DNA of 64,000 nt from Acetivibrio sp964564015 (GTDB taxonomy: Bacteria; Bacillota; Clostridia; Acetivibrionales; Acetivibrionaceae), in contig CAZLZR010000016.1 of NCBI GenBank assembly GCA_964564015.1, positions 12,713 through 76,712 of the forward strand, read 5' to 3'. The notes below the pieces were generated by a model. The model did not search any database. It had not been told where the DNA came from and saw nothing but the letters and a program-made list of their open reading frames with translations. A program made the translations under genes and the position numbers. Of the stretch, positions 51,488-60,216 are shown piece after piece. Numbering within the stretch: position 1 is the stretch's first letter; each line of letters begins with the position of its first letter.

Positions 51488-52915
51488 TTAAAGCCCCATG
51501 TTTTTTAATTCCGATACAATCTCCACATATTTTTCTCTTGCATCAAAACCTTCGTAGTCATTTCTACGCAGGTCTATAATATCGCCATGCGAAATACCCC
51601 GGCTATGCTTTGTTGACAATACTCCCTTAAATTCTCCCCATTTTGAAGATTCTATCGAAACAAGACCGTCATTTTTGCCCTCTGTCAGCCGCAGCATGAG
51701 ATACGGAATTGTGAGTATATAGTCGCTGAATATGTTATTCATGACAGTAGCGTAGCTTTGGTAATAGACCCCTTCAGCGTTTTTGACTTGTTTGTTGAAC
51801 TTTTCACAGAAATTATTTGAAAGCTGCTCGGTGGCCGTAAATATATCCGGCTTTTTATCACCCAGTAACCGGAAATATCTGTTTAGACCCTTTCCAATCA
51901 TATTAAAAATTGGTTTAGGAAGTTTATATATAATGTCAATTAATTTTGAGCCCCTATGTGGAGTGGCAAAAGTAGTAAGAGAAGCAACGTAATTTGACAT
52001 CCCAAGCATACTTATCATATAACGAGCATCCAATCCTCCCTTTGAATGTGCTATAATATTTACTTTTTCACATCCTGTATTTTGAATAATCTCCAGAACC
52101 CTTTCCTTTAGAAACTCTGCATTGTCTTCTATTGTAGCCCAAGCTTCCTGGTTACCGTAATATATAGTTGCACCATGTCTTTTCAATTCACCGGGAATTC
52201 TGCCCCAATAGTTAAAATATCTTAAATCCTTAAAACCAGCACCGTGCACCATAAAAAGTGGATACCTGGTTTGACATACAGCGGAATCCACTCTCACATC
52301 CCTGTTTAAAATTCTATAGTACTCCCGTTTGTACTCAGATTTTGTAATACTGCCCAAGTATACAATAAAAAACAAGTTAACAACAGGAATCCACATATTA
52401 AATAAGATGATAGCTTTCTTTATAATATTTAACTGCCTCGATGTAAATAAAATTCTGATTATACCGTTCAAATACAAGCTTCCAATAAATATGACTGTCA
52501 CTATAATGTCCAATACAAAAATATGAGAATGGATTGTAGCTTTTAAAAACCGCTGTAGTAGTATATAAAATGGGATTTGAGCAATTGAAGCGTATAAACT
52601 GTATAGTATAAGCCTTCGTCCCCCCAGCAAAACCCGTATCCGAAAATCATCTATCAGTTTTTTATTGTGAGGCAATACATTGACCTTAATCCATATGTAA
52701 ATTACAAATAGAATGCAGATAATAGCGAGGCAGCTTGTGGAAATTATACTTTGCATCCTTGATATAAAATCAGCAACCAGCACAATATGTGGAGCAATGA
52801 TTAAAAGTAAGCCCATAAATAATTTATTTGTCAGATTAATTTTTTTGCTGATATCTAAAAAAATCAAGAAAAAAAACAATATTGCTATCAGAATGTATGA
52901 AACATTGAACGGCAT
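51488..52915 (-). CDS. Membrane-anchored lipase-like alpha/beta hydrolase
   Basis: A 475-aa protein. Four to six membrane helices (residues 1-190) lead to an alpha/beta-hydrolase domain: LFMVHGAGFKD (oxyanion region), nucleophile Ser in IIAHSKGGLDARY (the GxSxG-type elbow with Ala in the first place), ATPHRGSK, and a candidate His in SRGISHGDIID. This matches triacylglycerol-lipase-like proteins (PGAP1/DUF676 type). It is cargo of the element. The membrane part is odd for a lipase; function unknown. Confidence 0.8.
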   Translation of the reverse strand: MPFNVSYILIAILFFFLIFLDISKKINLTNKLFMGLLLIIAPHIVLVADFISRMQSIISTSCLAIICILFVIYIWIKVNVLPHNKKLIDDFRIRVLLGGRRLILYSLYASIAQIPFYILLQRFLKATIHSHIFVLDIIVTVIFIGSLYLNGIIRILFTSRQLNIIKKAIILFNMWIPVVNLFFIVYLGSITKSEYKREYYRILNRDVRVDSAVCQTRYPLFMVHGAGFKDLRYFNYWGRIPGELKRHGATIYYGNQEAWATIEDNAEFLKERVLEIIQNTGCEKVNIIAHSKGGLDARYMISMLGMSNYVASLTTFATPHRGSKLIDIIYKLPKPIFNMIGKGLNRYFRLLGDKKPDIFTATEQLSNNFCEKFNKQVKNAEGVYYQSYATVMNNIFSDYILTIPYLMLRLTEGKNDGLVSIESSKWGEFKGVLSTKHSRGISHGDIIDLRRNDYEGFDAREKYVEIVSELKNMGL

Positions 52916-53092
52916 ACACTACCCCCTCATCTAAACCTAAGAAATCTGAAAATACAACTTCCATTTTTGCTAAAAGCTTATTTGAAATTATTCTTTTCGT
53001 ATAGATTATACGGCTAATATAAAAAAAAGTCTAATTTTACAAATTAAATTTAAGCAATTATTATATATAAATATGTAACACAAATAATTATA

Positions 53093-53272
53093 TCACTTGT
53101 CCCTAAACCTTAGCTTGACTTCACAATTAAGAATCCTGACCATTGTATCTTCGAGAGATTTTAATCTTCGGAGCCTTTCCTCCTCAGTGATTTTTGGTTC
53201 AATAATGTAAATTGTAGTGTTGCCAACTTTCTTCATCCGGTCGTAATACTCTCCATTTTCATCATAAGGCAT
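53093..53272 (-). CDS. Small helical protein (59 aa) divergent from recombinase
   Basis: An open frame of 59 codons starts ATG at 53272 with GGTGGAG 5 nt upstream and stops at 53093. The product (MPYDENGEYYDRMKKVGNTT, then ITEEERLRRLKSLEDTMVRI) is basic and helical. It is divergent from the element's own recombinase (53461). Size, position and content suit a recombination-directionality or regulatory factor, but no homology is known to me. Confidence 0.6.
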   Translation of the reverse strand: MPYDENGEYYDRMKKVGNTTIYIIEPKITEEERLRRLKSLEDTMVRILNCEVKLRFRDK

Positions 53273-53460
53273 ATGGCTCCACCCCCTACAACTAATCTAT
53301 TTTTAAACTGATTTGTCCTATACATTATAGATAAAATGAATTAGCAAGATCTTTAGCTCATCCCGACAATGGTAATGAATTAATTAAAAATTTCGTAGAT
53401 ATATTAAGGTAAGGAACAAACTTTTAAATAATATTGAATGAGACCAGGATGTGATAATAG

Positions 53461-54972
53461 TTGAAAGTAGCTATATATCTAAGAAAATCAAGGGCTGATG
53501 AGGAAATTGAAAAAACGCTTGGAGAGGGTGAAACACTTGCCAGACATAGAAAAATACTTCTTGAGGTTGCTGAAAAAAAGGGTCTCAATATCTTAAGAAT
53601 CTTTGAAGAGGTTGTTTCAGGCGAAAGCATTATTTATCGTCCTGCCATGCTTGAACTCCTGCAGGAAGTTGAACAAAAAAGGTATGAGGGGGTTCTTGTT
53701 ATTGACCAGCAAAGGCTGGGCCGTGGTGATATGGAAGAACAGGGAGTGATTCTGAAAACATTTAAAGAATCTGACACAAAGATCATTACACCCGAAAAAA
53801 CATATGACCTGAATAATGAGTTTGATGAAGAGTACTCTGAATTTGAGGCTTTCATGAGCAGAAAAGAATACAAGATGATAACCAAGAGATTGAGACGCGG
53901 AGTATTAAGATCTGTTCAAGAAGGTAACTACATGAGCCCCAAACCACCTTATGGCTACCTGATTAAAGAAGATAAAAACCATCGTACTCTTATGCCTAAT
54001 CCAGACCAAGCTCCTGTAATAAAGAAGATTTTCGACTGGTATGTAAAAGAAAATATCGGAAGCAAGATTATTTCAGAAAGGCTTAATTCTTTAGGTTACA
54101 AAACAATTTTAGGCAACCCATGGTCAGCCGAAGCTATATCATTTGTTTTGAAAAACCCCATATACATAGGAAAAATCTCGTGGAAGAAGACCGTTAACAG
54201 GAAAACCAAGGAGAAAGTAATTAAAAAAGTCAATAAAAAGAGTGAGTGGATAATATCAGATGGCCAACATGAGCCTATTGTGGATATCAACATTTTTAAC
54301 AAAGCGCAAGAAATAATGAAAGAAAAATATAAGCCTCCGGTTAAGCCTTCCCTTGGTCTTGCAAATCCCCTTGCTGGCATTGTTACATGCAAAATTTGTG
54401 GTTCAAAACTGAGGTACAGGCCTTATTCAAATGTAGAGCCCCACCTAATATGTATAAACAAATGCGGCAATAAAAGCAGTAAATTTAAATATGTTGAGAA
54501 TGCAATAATAGAAGAGTTGACGGAATTAAGCCAAAAAATCAATCCTGAAATCAGATTACAAAAGCCTTCAAACAATAACTTTCTGGCATTATACCAAGAA
54601 AAGCTTGAATCCTTGCAAAAAGAGTTGAAAAATATCACAATTCAAAAGAATAAATTATTTGATTTGCTTGAGCAAGGTGTTTACGACATAGATACCTTCA
54701 CTGAAAGATCCAAAGTATTATCGGATAGATCAGAAGAAACAAATAATGCAATAAAATATGCTGAGCAAATTATTGAAAAGGAACTTTCAAAGGATACCTC
54801 TTGCAACAATTATTATGATAAAATTAAAAATATCATAGATGCATATCATGACATAAACGACAACGAAAAAAAGAATTTACTTCTTAAAGAAGTAATTGAA
54901 AAAGTTGAGTATTACAAACCCAAGGGTAACAGAGACGACAACTTCCATGTATATCTATACCCTAAAATGTAA
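53461..54972 (+). CDS. Large serine recombinase of the inserted element
   Basis: A 503-aa recombinase, presumably the one that integrated the element. The resolvase domain starts KVAIYLRKSRADEE (Ser10) and has VIDQQRLGRGD. The Recombinase domain holds NPIYIGKISWKK, the zinc ribbon CKICGSKLRY with CINKCG, and a coiled coil follows. The N-terminus resembles phage and ICE integrases of Clostridia of the GEGETLARH type. Start is a TTG at 53461; AGGATG lies 9 nt upstream, modest. An 83-aa membrane protein follows. Confidence 0.93.
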   Translation: MKVAIYLRKSRADEEIEKTLGEGETLARHRKILLEVAEKKGLNILRIFEEVVSGESIIYRPAMLELLQEVEQKRYEGVLVIDQQRLGRGDMEEQGVILKTFKESDTKIITPEKTYDLNNEFDEEYSEFEAFMSRKEYKMITKRLRRGVLRSVQEGNYMSPKPPYGYLIKEDKNHRTLMPNPDQAPVIKKIFDWYVKENIGSKIISERLNSLGYKTILGNPWSAEAISFVLKNPIYIGKISWKKTVNRKTKEKVIKKVNKKSEWIISDGQHEPIVDINIFNKAQEIMKEKYKPPVKPSLGLANPLAGIVTCKICGSKLRYRPYSNVEPHLICINKCGNKSSKFKYVENAIIEELTELSQKINPEIRLQKPSNNNFLALYQEKLESLQKELKNITIQKNKLFDLLEQGVYDIDTFTERSKVLSDRSEETNNAIKYAEQIIEKELSKDTSCNNYYDKIKNIIDAYHDINDNEKKNLLLKEVIEKVEYYKPKGNRDDNFHVYLYPKM

Positions 54973-54995
54973 ATTTCTTAATTGGAGGCAATGTA

Positions 54996-55247
54996 ATGAA
55001 ATTTTCATCTAATTTGTTTTTGATGCTTGCCATGGCTGTTTATATTGTTTTGAAATTTTTTATAAATGACGAATTTATTGAAGGCATATTACTTCTGTCA
55101 CTGGCTTCTCTGGCAACAGTAATAAATTTAGTTGAACTAAAAATCAATACTAATAAGAAAAGGAGTGATAGAATTTCAATTATTATCTCTATTATTGTTA
55201 TGATTGGTACTTCAATTTTTGTTGTTTTCAGGATGCAGAAATTATAA
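54996..55247 (+). CDS. Small membrane protein (83 aa)
   Basis: Two or three hydrophobic helices (LFLMLAMAVYIVLKF, GILLLSLASLATVINLVEL, IIISIIVMIGTSIFVVF). GGAGG lies 8 nt before the ATG, 24 bp after the recombinase. No family recognised; element cargo. Confidence 0.7.
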   Translation: MKFSSNLFLMLAMAVYIVLKFFINDEFIEGILLLSLASLATVINLVELKINTNKKRSDRISIIISIIVMIGTSIFVVFRMQKL

Positions 55248-55290
55248 TACACAGAATTATTTATATTCCCTATTTTTTGTTGCCATAATA

Positions 55291-55998
55291 TTATAATTCC
55301 TTTTTAAACACAACACGATCCTCTCCAGGACCTGAATAGTCTTTAATCATAGGAATTCCATCCTCATTTGGCTCACCTAAAAGGCTCATGCCTAAACTCT
55401 TATGAAAATTAATAGAATTTGTATTACCCACAGACGTGATTGCTTTTAAATATTTATATCCACATTTTTTTGCTTTTTCAGCAAAATGTTTATAAAGCTT
55501 TGTTGCCAGACCTTTCCGTTTGTAATCCGATAAGCAGGCAATAAAATGGACATATGCAACTGGCTCAGCAGTGGAAAACAGGCCAAGCAGGTATGCCACA
55601 ACCTTATTTCCTTCTTTTATAACAAATGCATTATCTCCAAATTCATATATCATCATTGGATGATGAAGAATTTTTAATTTTTTCAGCTTCTCACTATCAT
55701 CTTTATCCCAAAACAAGTTTAAGTTTTCAAGTATCTGATCATAGTCCTGTTTTGTACATTTTAAAACTTCCACTACCACCCTCTCCTTTACTTTTATATA
55801 AAACTCAATCTTTACTTGCCTGCAATCAATTATATTACCCTTTACATCCTTTGCCAATACAAATTCGCCTTCTTGTATCTGGTCAATTCGTTTAAGTTCA
55901 CTTTTTGTCGTTACTTGAGTGTCTCCTGAGAGGCAACCATCTGACAAGCATTTTACAGCATTATCTACTGCCTCATTATCCAAACCCTCTTCAAGCAA
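55291..55998 (-). CDS. GNAT N-acetyltransferase fused to Hint-domain remnant
   Basis: The frame opens with a TTG at 55998 but coding-like sequence continues upstream (a QKCIEKDL stretch) to a stop at 56032. Residues 20-75 (CLSGDTQVTTKSELKRIDQI, QEGEFVLAKDVKG) match the start of a Hint (intein/hedgehog/polymorphic-toxin) domain. After about residue 75 the sequence becomes a GNAT acetyltransferase (VEVLKCTKQDYDQILENLN, VAYVHFIACLSDYKRKGLAT, NTNSINFHKSLGM). A GTG before EVLKCT has AAAGGAG 8-9 nt upstream and may start the real enzyme. So the fusion may be an accidental join of a toxin-gene stump and a GNAT. Element cargo near the right end. Confidence 0.75.
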   Translation of the reverse strand: MLEEGLDNEAVDNAVKCLSDGCLSGDTQVTTKSELKRIDQIQEGEFVLAKDVKGNIIDCRQVKIEFYIKVKERVVVEVLKCTKQDYDQILENLNLFWDKDDSEKLKKLKILHHPMMIYEFGDNAFVIKEGNKVVAYLLGLFSTAEPVAYVHFIACLSDYKRKGLATKLYKHFAEKAKKCGYKYLKAITSVGNTNSINFHKSLGMSLLGEPNEDGIPMIKDYSGPGEDRVVFKKEL

Positions 55999-56146
55999 AT
56001 CTTTTTCGATACACTTTTGAATCTGTGAATTCTAACCCATCTATACTGCCGAAATATACAACCTGTCCACTAATTACAGCACACTAAATACCCCTGACTT
56101 AGCCAAATCCTTCTATGAACCTTAGTGGCATTCACAGATATCTCCA

Positions 56147-56545
56147 TCATATTATATACCTTTCGTTGTACCATGTATCAATTCCCACGGTATCATTGTC
56201 CTTTGAGCTGTCGTACCTTCCATCGTAAGTAATTACCCTTACCCCATTCTCCTCAAGGTAGTCCAGAAACAAGAGCGTCTTTGCATTATTCCTTCCAAGC
56301 CTGGATAAATCCTTAACCACCAGCAGGTTTATAACACCTTTGGAAACATCACTTTTTAGCTGCTCAATCCCTTTTCTTTCAAATCCTGCACCCGATACAT
56401 TGTCATCAATGTACGTACGAACTATGCTTCCTAAATTTCTGTTCTTAACATAATCCTCCAACAGGCCTTTCTGTGTTTCAATGGTCTCATAGTTCTGTTC
56501 ATTATCATCTCTGCTTTCCCGGACGTAAATGCCTATTTTATACAA
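56147..56545 (-). CDS. Serine recombinase, N-terminal catalytic half (split gene)
   Basis: A 132-aa frame: KIGIYVRESRDDNEQNYETI with Ser11 as nucleophile, VKDLSRLGRNN, and end GIDTWYNERYI. The stop TGA comes right after the att core, in element sequence. The resolvase domain is complete, but the DNA-binding half is 6 kb away. The start codon is uncertain: TTG at 56545 has only GGGG nearby. The native gene would read across to 49069-50208 on the same strand after excision. Confidence 0.9.
   Translation of the reverse strand: MYKIGIYVRESRDDNEQNYETIETQKGLLEDYVKNRNLGSIVRTYIDDNVSGAGFERKGIEQLKSDVSKGVINLLVVKDLSRLGRNNAKTLLFLDYLEENGVRVITYDGRYDSSKDNDTVGIDTWYNERYII
56154..56170. repeat. att core, right junction of inserted element
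   Basis: ATATACCTTTCGTTGTA. See the left copy at 50198. Confidence 0.75.
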
Positions 56546-56586
56546 TTCCCCATTTATAGTTTTACACTCCCTTTCAGCAGTTACCC

Positions 56587-56694
56587 TTATTTCTTATCAC
56601 CTAATAGCAATCTTACAATTTTTATCAGAACTTCTTCAACTTCTGCATGCCTTTTGAATTTTTTCACAATAATCCGAGATTCTTTTTTCTTCAT
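56587..56694 (-). CDS. Small basic protein (35 aa) before the split recombinase
   Basis: A 35-codon frame (MKKKESRIIVKKFKRHAEVE and on to LLLGDKK) with AAAGGTG 13 nt before the ATG. It ends 42 bp before the recombinase start. Basic and helical, like the small genes that often precede serine recombinases. Weak ribosome spacing lowers confidence. Confidence 0.5.
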   Translation of the reverse strand: MKKKESRIIVKKFKRHAEVEEVLIKIVRLLLGDKK

Positions 56695-56850
56695 ATTTAA
56701 ACAAAAACACCTTTAAATATACTAACAAATATATATGCCGGAATTTGCCGTAATAAAAATTGTCCACAGCACAAATACTCATTGAATATACATCTTTTTT
56801 ATGTGTATAATTATATTGAATTAAATAAATAAGCATTTGAGGGTGATCAA

Positions 56851-57159
56851 ATGAGCGGTGAAATTCCTGAGAATCTTAAGTACTTCTTGAAAAACGGCAT
56901 AAAAGATGTGGATGACGGGTATGAGTACGCTTCCGAGTTAAATAGGATTCTTAATTCAGATGAATGTCAGACCTCCCTTTCCGGAAAAGAAATTGAGACC
57001 TTGAGGGAATATGCTGACAAAGCCAAAAAAATCGGTGAAATAACTTACTATTCAGAGCAAAGAATTAAGGATCTTGAAAGAGAATTCTTCGGAGAACAGG
57101 GTATACTTGGCTATCTTGGTCAACCCGCTATTCCCGACAAACCTGTGTGGCCCTTTTAA
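56851..57159 (+). CDS. Small acidic protein (102 aa) of unknown function
   Basis: A 102-aa helical acidic protein (ASELNRILNSDECQTSL, IETLREYADKAKKIGEITYY) ending IPDKPVWPF. GAGGGTG lies 5 nt before the ATG. The stop overlaps the convergent rpoN stop by 4 bp. No family recognised. Confidence 0.65.
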   Translation: MSGEIPENLKYFLKNGIKDVDDGYEYASELNRILNSDECQTSLSGKEIETLREYADKAKKIGEITYYSEQRIKDLEREFFGEQGILGYLGQPAIPDKPVWPF

Positions 57160-58520
57160 TACTTCTTCCTCTTTGCTGCAACAGGTATGTTCATCTCAGA
57201 ACGGTATTTTGCAACAGTACGGCGTGATATTTCTATGCCGGAATTTATCAGAATCTTCACGATGTCGTTATCACTGAGTGGAGATTTTTTGCTTTCCGAA
57301 TCAATAATTTCCTTTATTTTCAGCTTAATATTATCACTGGTCATGTCTTTGCAGGAGCTTGTAGAAACCCTCCCTGGAAAAAATAGCTTCATGTCAAAAA
57401 CTCCCCAGGTACATTGAAGATATTTTCCGCTTACCGTCCTGCTAACAGTTGATTCATGCATATTGATATCCGTCGCTATGTCTTTCATTGTCAAAGCTTT
57501 TATATGTTCTTTTCCCTTTTTAAAAAACTCGCTTTGGTGCTTGATAATACAGTCGGTCACTTTGCTTAGTGTCAGCTTCCGCTGCTCAATGCATTTTATC
57601 AGCCATTGTACACTGTCTATCCTGGATTGAATAAACTTTTTTGCCTCTATGCTAATATCTTCCTTAAGAACTTTTTTGTAATATCCACTGATATTTATTA
57701 TTGGTAGGGCTTCTTCGTTTATAATTGCCTGAAACCATCCGTCTATTTCTTTTACAATCACATCCGGTACAATAATCTTTATATCCTCATACCCATAGAA
57801 TTCCCTGCCAGGCCTTGGTTCTAAAGACCGTATGAGGTCATGTATGCTAACAACTTTTTCAACACTGATGCCCACACTCTTTGCTATATGTGTTATCTTA
57901 TTGTCTGCCAGATCCTCAAGATGATTTTCAACTACATCCATAATTTCTCTATTATTATGCCCCATCTGCACCAACTGAATTTTAAGACATTCTTTAACGT
58001 TTCTTGCACATACTCCTGGAGGGTCAAAAGTCTGGATAAACTTTAAAACACGTTCAATCCTCTTCACCGGTACGTTAAAAAATGACGCTGCCTCATTAAG
58101 CCTTACAGTTAAATAACCATTGTGGTCAACATTATCAATCAGATATTCCCCTATTTCCATGTCCCTGCACACAATATCCGAGGTGTGGAGTTGGAGCAGA
58201 AGATGTTCTTTAAGTGAAACTACTGTAGACGATTTATCAACTGAAAACTCTTCAACAGCCTCATCAATACTTTCATTAAAACTTCTGCCTGTATAGTAAT
58301 CACCCGGGTCATTGTCAAAGGACATCGGGAATAAAATCTCTTCTTTTAGCTTTGTTTCATTTGAATTAATCTCTAAAGCAGGATTTATCTCTACCTCAGC
58401 TTCGATATATTCGATAAGTTCTCCTGAATTCATCTTCAGTATCTCAAATGCCTGCCTCAACTGCGGCGTAAGAATTATTTTATGGGATTGAACAAGACTT
58501 AAATCAAAATTGAAATCCAT
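57156..58520 (-). CDS. rpoN: RNA polymerase sigma-54 factor
   Basis: Sigma-54 (454 aa). The N-terminal activator region has a LTPQLRQAFEILKM segment, a core-binding part follows, then HTH INMHESTVSRTVSGKYLQC with the GVFDMKLFFPG helix and the C-terminal RpoN box ISRRTVAKYRSEMNIP. It recognises -24/-12 promoters (TGGCAC/TTGC) and needs an enhancer-binding activator, none of which is in the window. GGGGGAA lies 5 nt before the ATG. Followed by a protease and a folate enzyme on the same strand. Confidence 0.96.
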   Translation of the reverse strand: MDFNFDLSLVQSHKIILTPQLRQAFEILKMNSGELIEYIEAEVEINPALEINSNETKLKEEILFPMSFDNDPGDYYTGRSFNESIDEAVEEFSVDKSSTVVSLKEHLLLQLHTSDIVCRDMEIGEYLIDNVDHNGYLTVRLNEAASFFNVPVKRIERVLKFIQTFDPPGVCARNVKECLKIQLVQMGHNNREIMDVVENHLEDLADNKITHIAKSVGISVEKVVSIHDLIRSLEPRPGREFYGYEDIKIIVPDVIVKEIDGWFQAIINEEALPIINISGYYKKVLKEDISIEAKKFIQSRIDSVQWLIKCIEQRKLTLSKVTDCIIKHQSEFFKKGKEHIKALTMKDIATDINMHESTVSRTVSGKYLQCTWGVFDMKLFFPGRVSTSSCKDMTSDNIKLKIKEIIDSESKKSPLSDNDIVKILINSGIEISRRTVAKYRSEMNIPVAAKRKKY

Positions 58521-58522
58521 CG

Positions 58523-59461
58523 TTATTCCCCCAAATAAAGATTAAGCATATACAATAGTGTAAATAGGATATACAACACCGTTACAATAATTACAGGCCA
58601 ATGAGAAATTATCGAAACAACATCATTGCGAACAGTTGTACACGCTTTCCTCATATTATATTTCCCTTTTGTAACAGAATTAAAGCATAACAGCAATAAA
58701 ATAACAAAAAATAAGCATACAGTACCAAACGTCAAGGCATAAAACAAATCCTGCGATGAATAAAAACTTGATTCACTTTCCACATTCCTTATTGAATACT
58801 GCAGCAATATGGCTAGAAAGTTATTCATAAAATGGGCTATCGCACCGGCAAATATTGAATTAGTCCTTACCGTATAGTATCCAAACAGAAGACCTAATAG
58901 TATTGGACCTAACAAATTGGTTATATCAAAATGAAAAAAGCCAAACATTATTGAAGAAATCACAATAGCCTTCATCGTTCCCCTGCTTTCATATGCCTTA
59001 AGCAAAAGTCCTCTATGCAGAATTTCTTCACATATTGCAGGCGCTACCGCTATTACAAGTATTGAAACAAATACCTCTCCGGCATTCTGAGGTATCGGTA
59101 TCGAAGCATCTTCAGATGCTTTACCGACAAATTGCAAAATATAGGCAATTATGGAGTTTAATGATGAAGCAGCATAAAAAGCCGGCATGGAAATCAATAT
59201 TATCAGGAATGAAGGTAATAGCCCGGGACTGTTAAACCTTAGAGTCTCTTTGATATTTATCCCCTTACCGATCATATAGAACAATGTCGGAAATAGGATA
59301 CAATAAAACTGAATCATTAAAAGCAGCAGGAGCATGTCATCGTCAAGAAAGTTATCGTGGTATACGCTTACACCCTCAATCACAATGGAAAAAACTATAT
59401 TTATAATTGTTACAAACAAAAAAACCTTGTTTACACCGGTAACTGTCACTTTATTATTCAA
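58523..59461 (-). CDS. CPBP-family intramembrane metalloprotease
   Basis: A 312-aa protein with about eight membrane helices. Motif EEILHRG (Glu-Glu, Arg), FGFFHF with His and the last AHFMNNF form the zinc site of the CAAX/CPBP (Abi) protease family. The stop is 2 bp before the rpoN start, so one operon with rpoN is likely. TTG start with AAGGAG 11 nt upstream. The substrate is unknown. Confidence 0.88.
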   Translation of the reverse strand: MNNKVTVTGVNKVFLFVTIINIVFSIVIEGVSVYHDNFLDDDMLLLLLMIQFYCILFPTLFYMIGKGINIKETLRFNSPGLLPSFLIILISMPAFYAASSLNSIIAYILQFVGKASEDASIPIPQNAGEVFVSILVIAVAPAICEEILHRGLLLKAYESRGTMKAIVISSIMFGFFHFDITNLLGPILLGLLFGYYTVRTNSIFAGAIAHFMNNFLAILLQYSIRNVESESSFYSSQDLFYALTFGTVCLFFVILLLLCFNSVTKGKYNMRKACTTVRNDVVSIISHWPVIIVTVLYILFTLLYMLNLYLGE

Positions 59462-59478
59462 TGTAGTTTTAACTCCTT

Positions 59479-60054
59479 CTACGATATAATTCTATTCTCG
59501 GTTATAATCAAATCCAAAGGCATATCATGTTCTTCAACCGGTATATTTTCATATATCTGAAATTCAAAAGCAATTCCAATCTTAACGCAATCAGGTTTAA
59601 CCGACTTAAGAAACCTGTCATAGAAACCCGCTCCGTAACCTATTCTGTTTCTTTTGCCATCAAATGCAACCCCTGGTACCACAACCATATCAATTTCTCC
59701 TGCATTGAAAAGCTTTGCACTTTCCTTCTTTGGCTCTAAAATTCCAAACACACCCGGTTCCAGATCTTTCTCCAGATCTACAACCTCATAGGGTACAATC
59801 ATTTTTACGCCATTAATTACATCAACAAGCGGCAGTACTACTCTTTTACCGTTCTTTAAACAATATTCAATTATATGTCCAGTCATAACCTCGTTTTTAA
59901 AATCCATATAACACATAACGGTTTCACTTGCTTTAAAGGAGGTCAGATCTATTATTCTTTGTGTTATTTGAAGACTTTTATTCAGAACACTTTCTTTTGT
60001 TTCACTTTTTCTAAATAAAGCCACTTCTTCTCTTATAATTTTTTTGGTCTTCAA
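59479..60054 (-). CDS. 5-formyltetrahydrofolate cyclo-ligase
   Basis: A 191-aa enzyme converting 5-formyl- to 5,10-methenyltetrahydrofolate with ATP. An opening KTKKIIREEVALFRK, VVPGVAFDGKRNRIGYGAGFYDRFL (ATP/folate signature) and DLIITE are all present. Upstream of the CPBP gene on the same strand, 17 bp apart. TTG start with AGGTGA 7 nt upstream. Confidence 0.95.
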   Translation of the reverse strand: MKTKKIIREEVALFRKSETKESVLNKSLQITQRIIDLTSFKASETVMCYMDFKNEVMTGHIIEYCLKNGKRVVLPLVDVINGVKMIVPYEVVDLEKDLEPGVFGILEPKKESAKLFNAGEIDMVVVPGVAFDGKRNRIGYGAGFYDRFLKSVKPDCVKIGIAFEFQIYENIPVEEHDMPLDLIITENRIIS

Positions 60055-60169
60055 TTGTCTTCACCTATAAATCTTCATTATAATAACAGCTCAATTGCTC
60101 TTTCCAGTGCTTTTGAACATGATTCATTCCAGAAATGAATTATGTTCAAAATGCACATCCTATGATTTT

Positions 60170-60216
60170 TGCTGATTAACAAAATAAATTCTAGAATTTT
60201 ATTTTGTTAATCAGCA
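60170..60216. repeat. Perfect 19-bp inverted repeat over the DUF2085 stop
   Basis: TGCTGATTAACAAAATAAA and its exact reverse complement flank the 9-nt loop TTCTAGAAT. The repeat spans the last codons and stop of the DUF2085 gene (60191). Both strands could form the hairpin; no T-run follows, so terminator function is doubtful. Confidence 0.7.

Larger units (their letters stand above)
50198..56164. mobile_element. 5.96-kb serine-recombinase element inside a recombinase gene
   Basis: The interval between the two halves of the split recombinase. Left core ATATACCTTTC is at 50198-50208 and right core at 56154-56164; the following 6 bases agree except one (ATTGTA versus GTTGTA). It contains its own large serine recombinase (53461) and ~6 cargo genes (small membrane proteins, lipase-like protein, small helical protein, Hint/GNAT fusion). 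Removal of one core plus the interior (5,956 bp) restores the host frame exactly. Confidence 0.85.

Noticed and set aside
53330..53412. Short open frame ending ELARSLAHPDNGNELIKNF before the inner recombinase
   Set aside because: Only about 25 codons without a start or ribosome site; could be a gene remnant but cannot be supported.
56636..56836. 66-codon minus-strand frame before the split recombinase
   Set aside because: Composition is random-like, rich in Tyr/Ile; a better 35-codon gene overlaps it in another frame.
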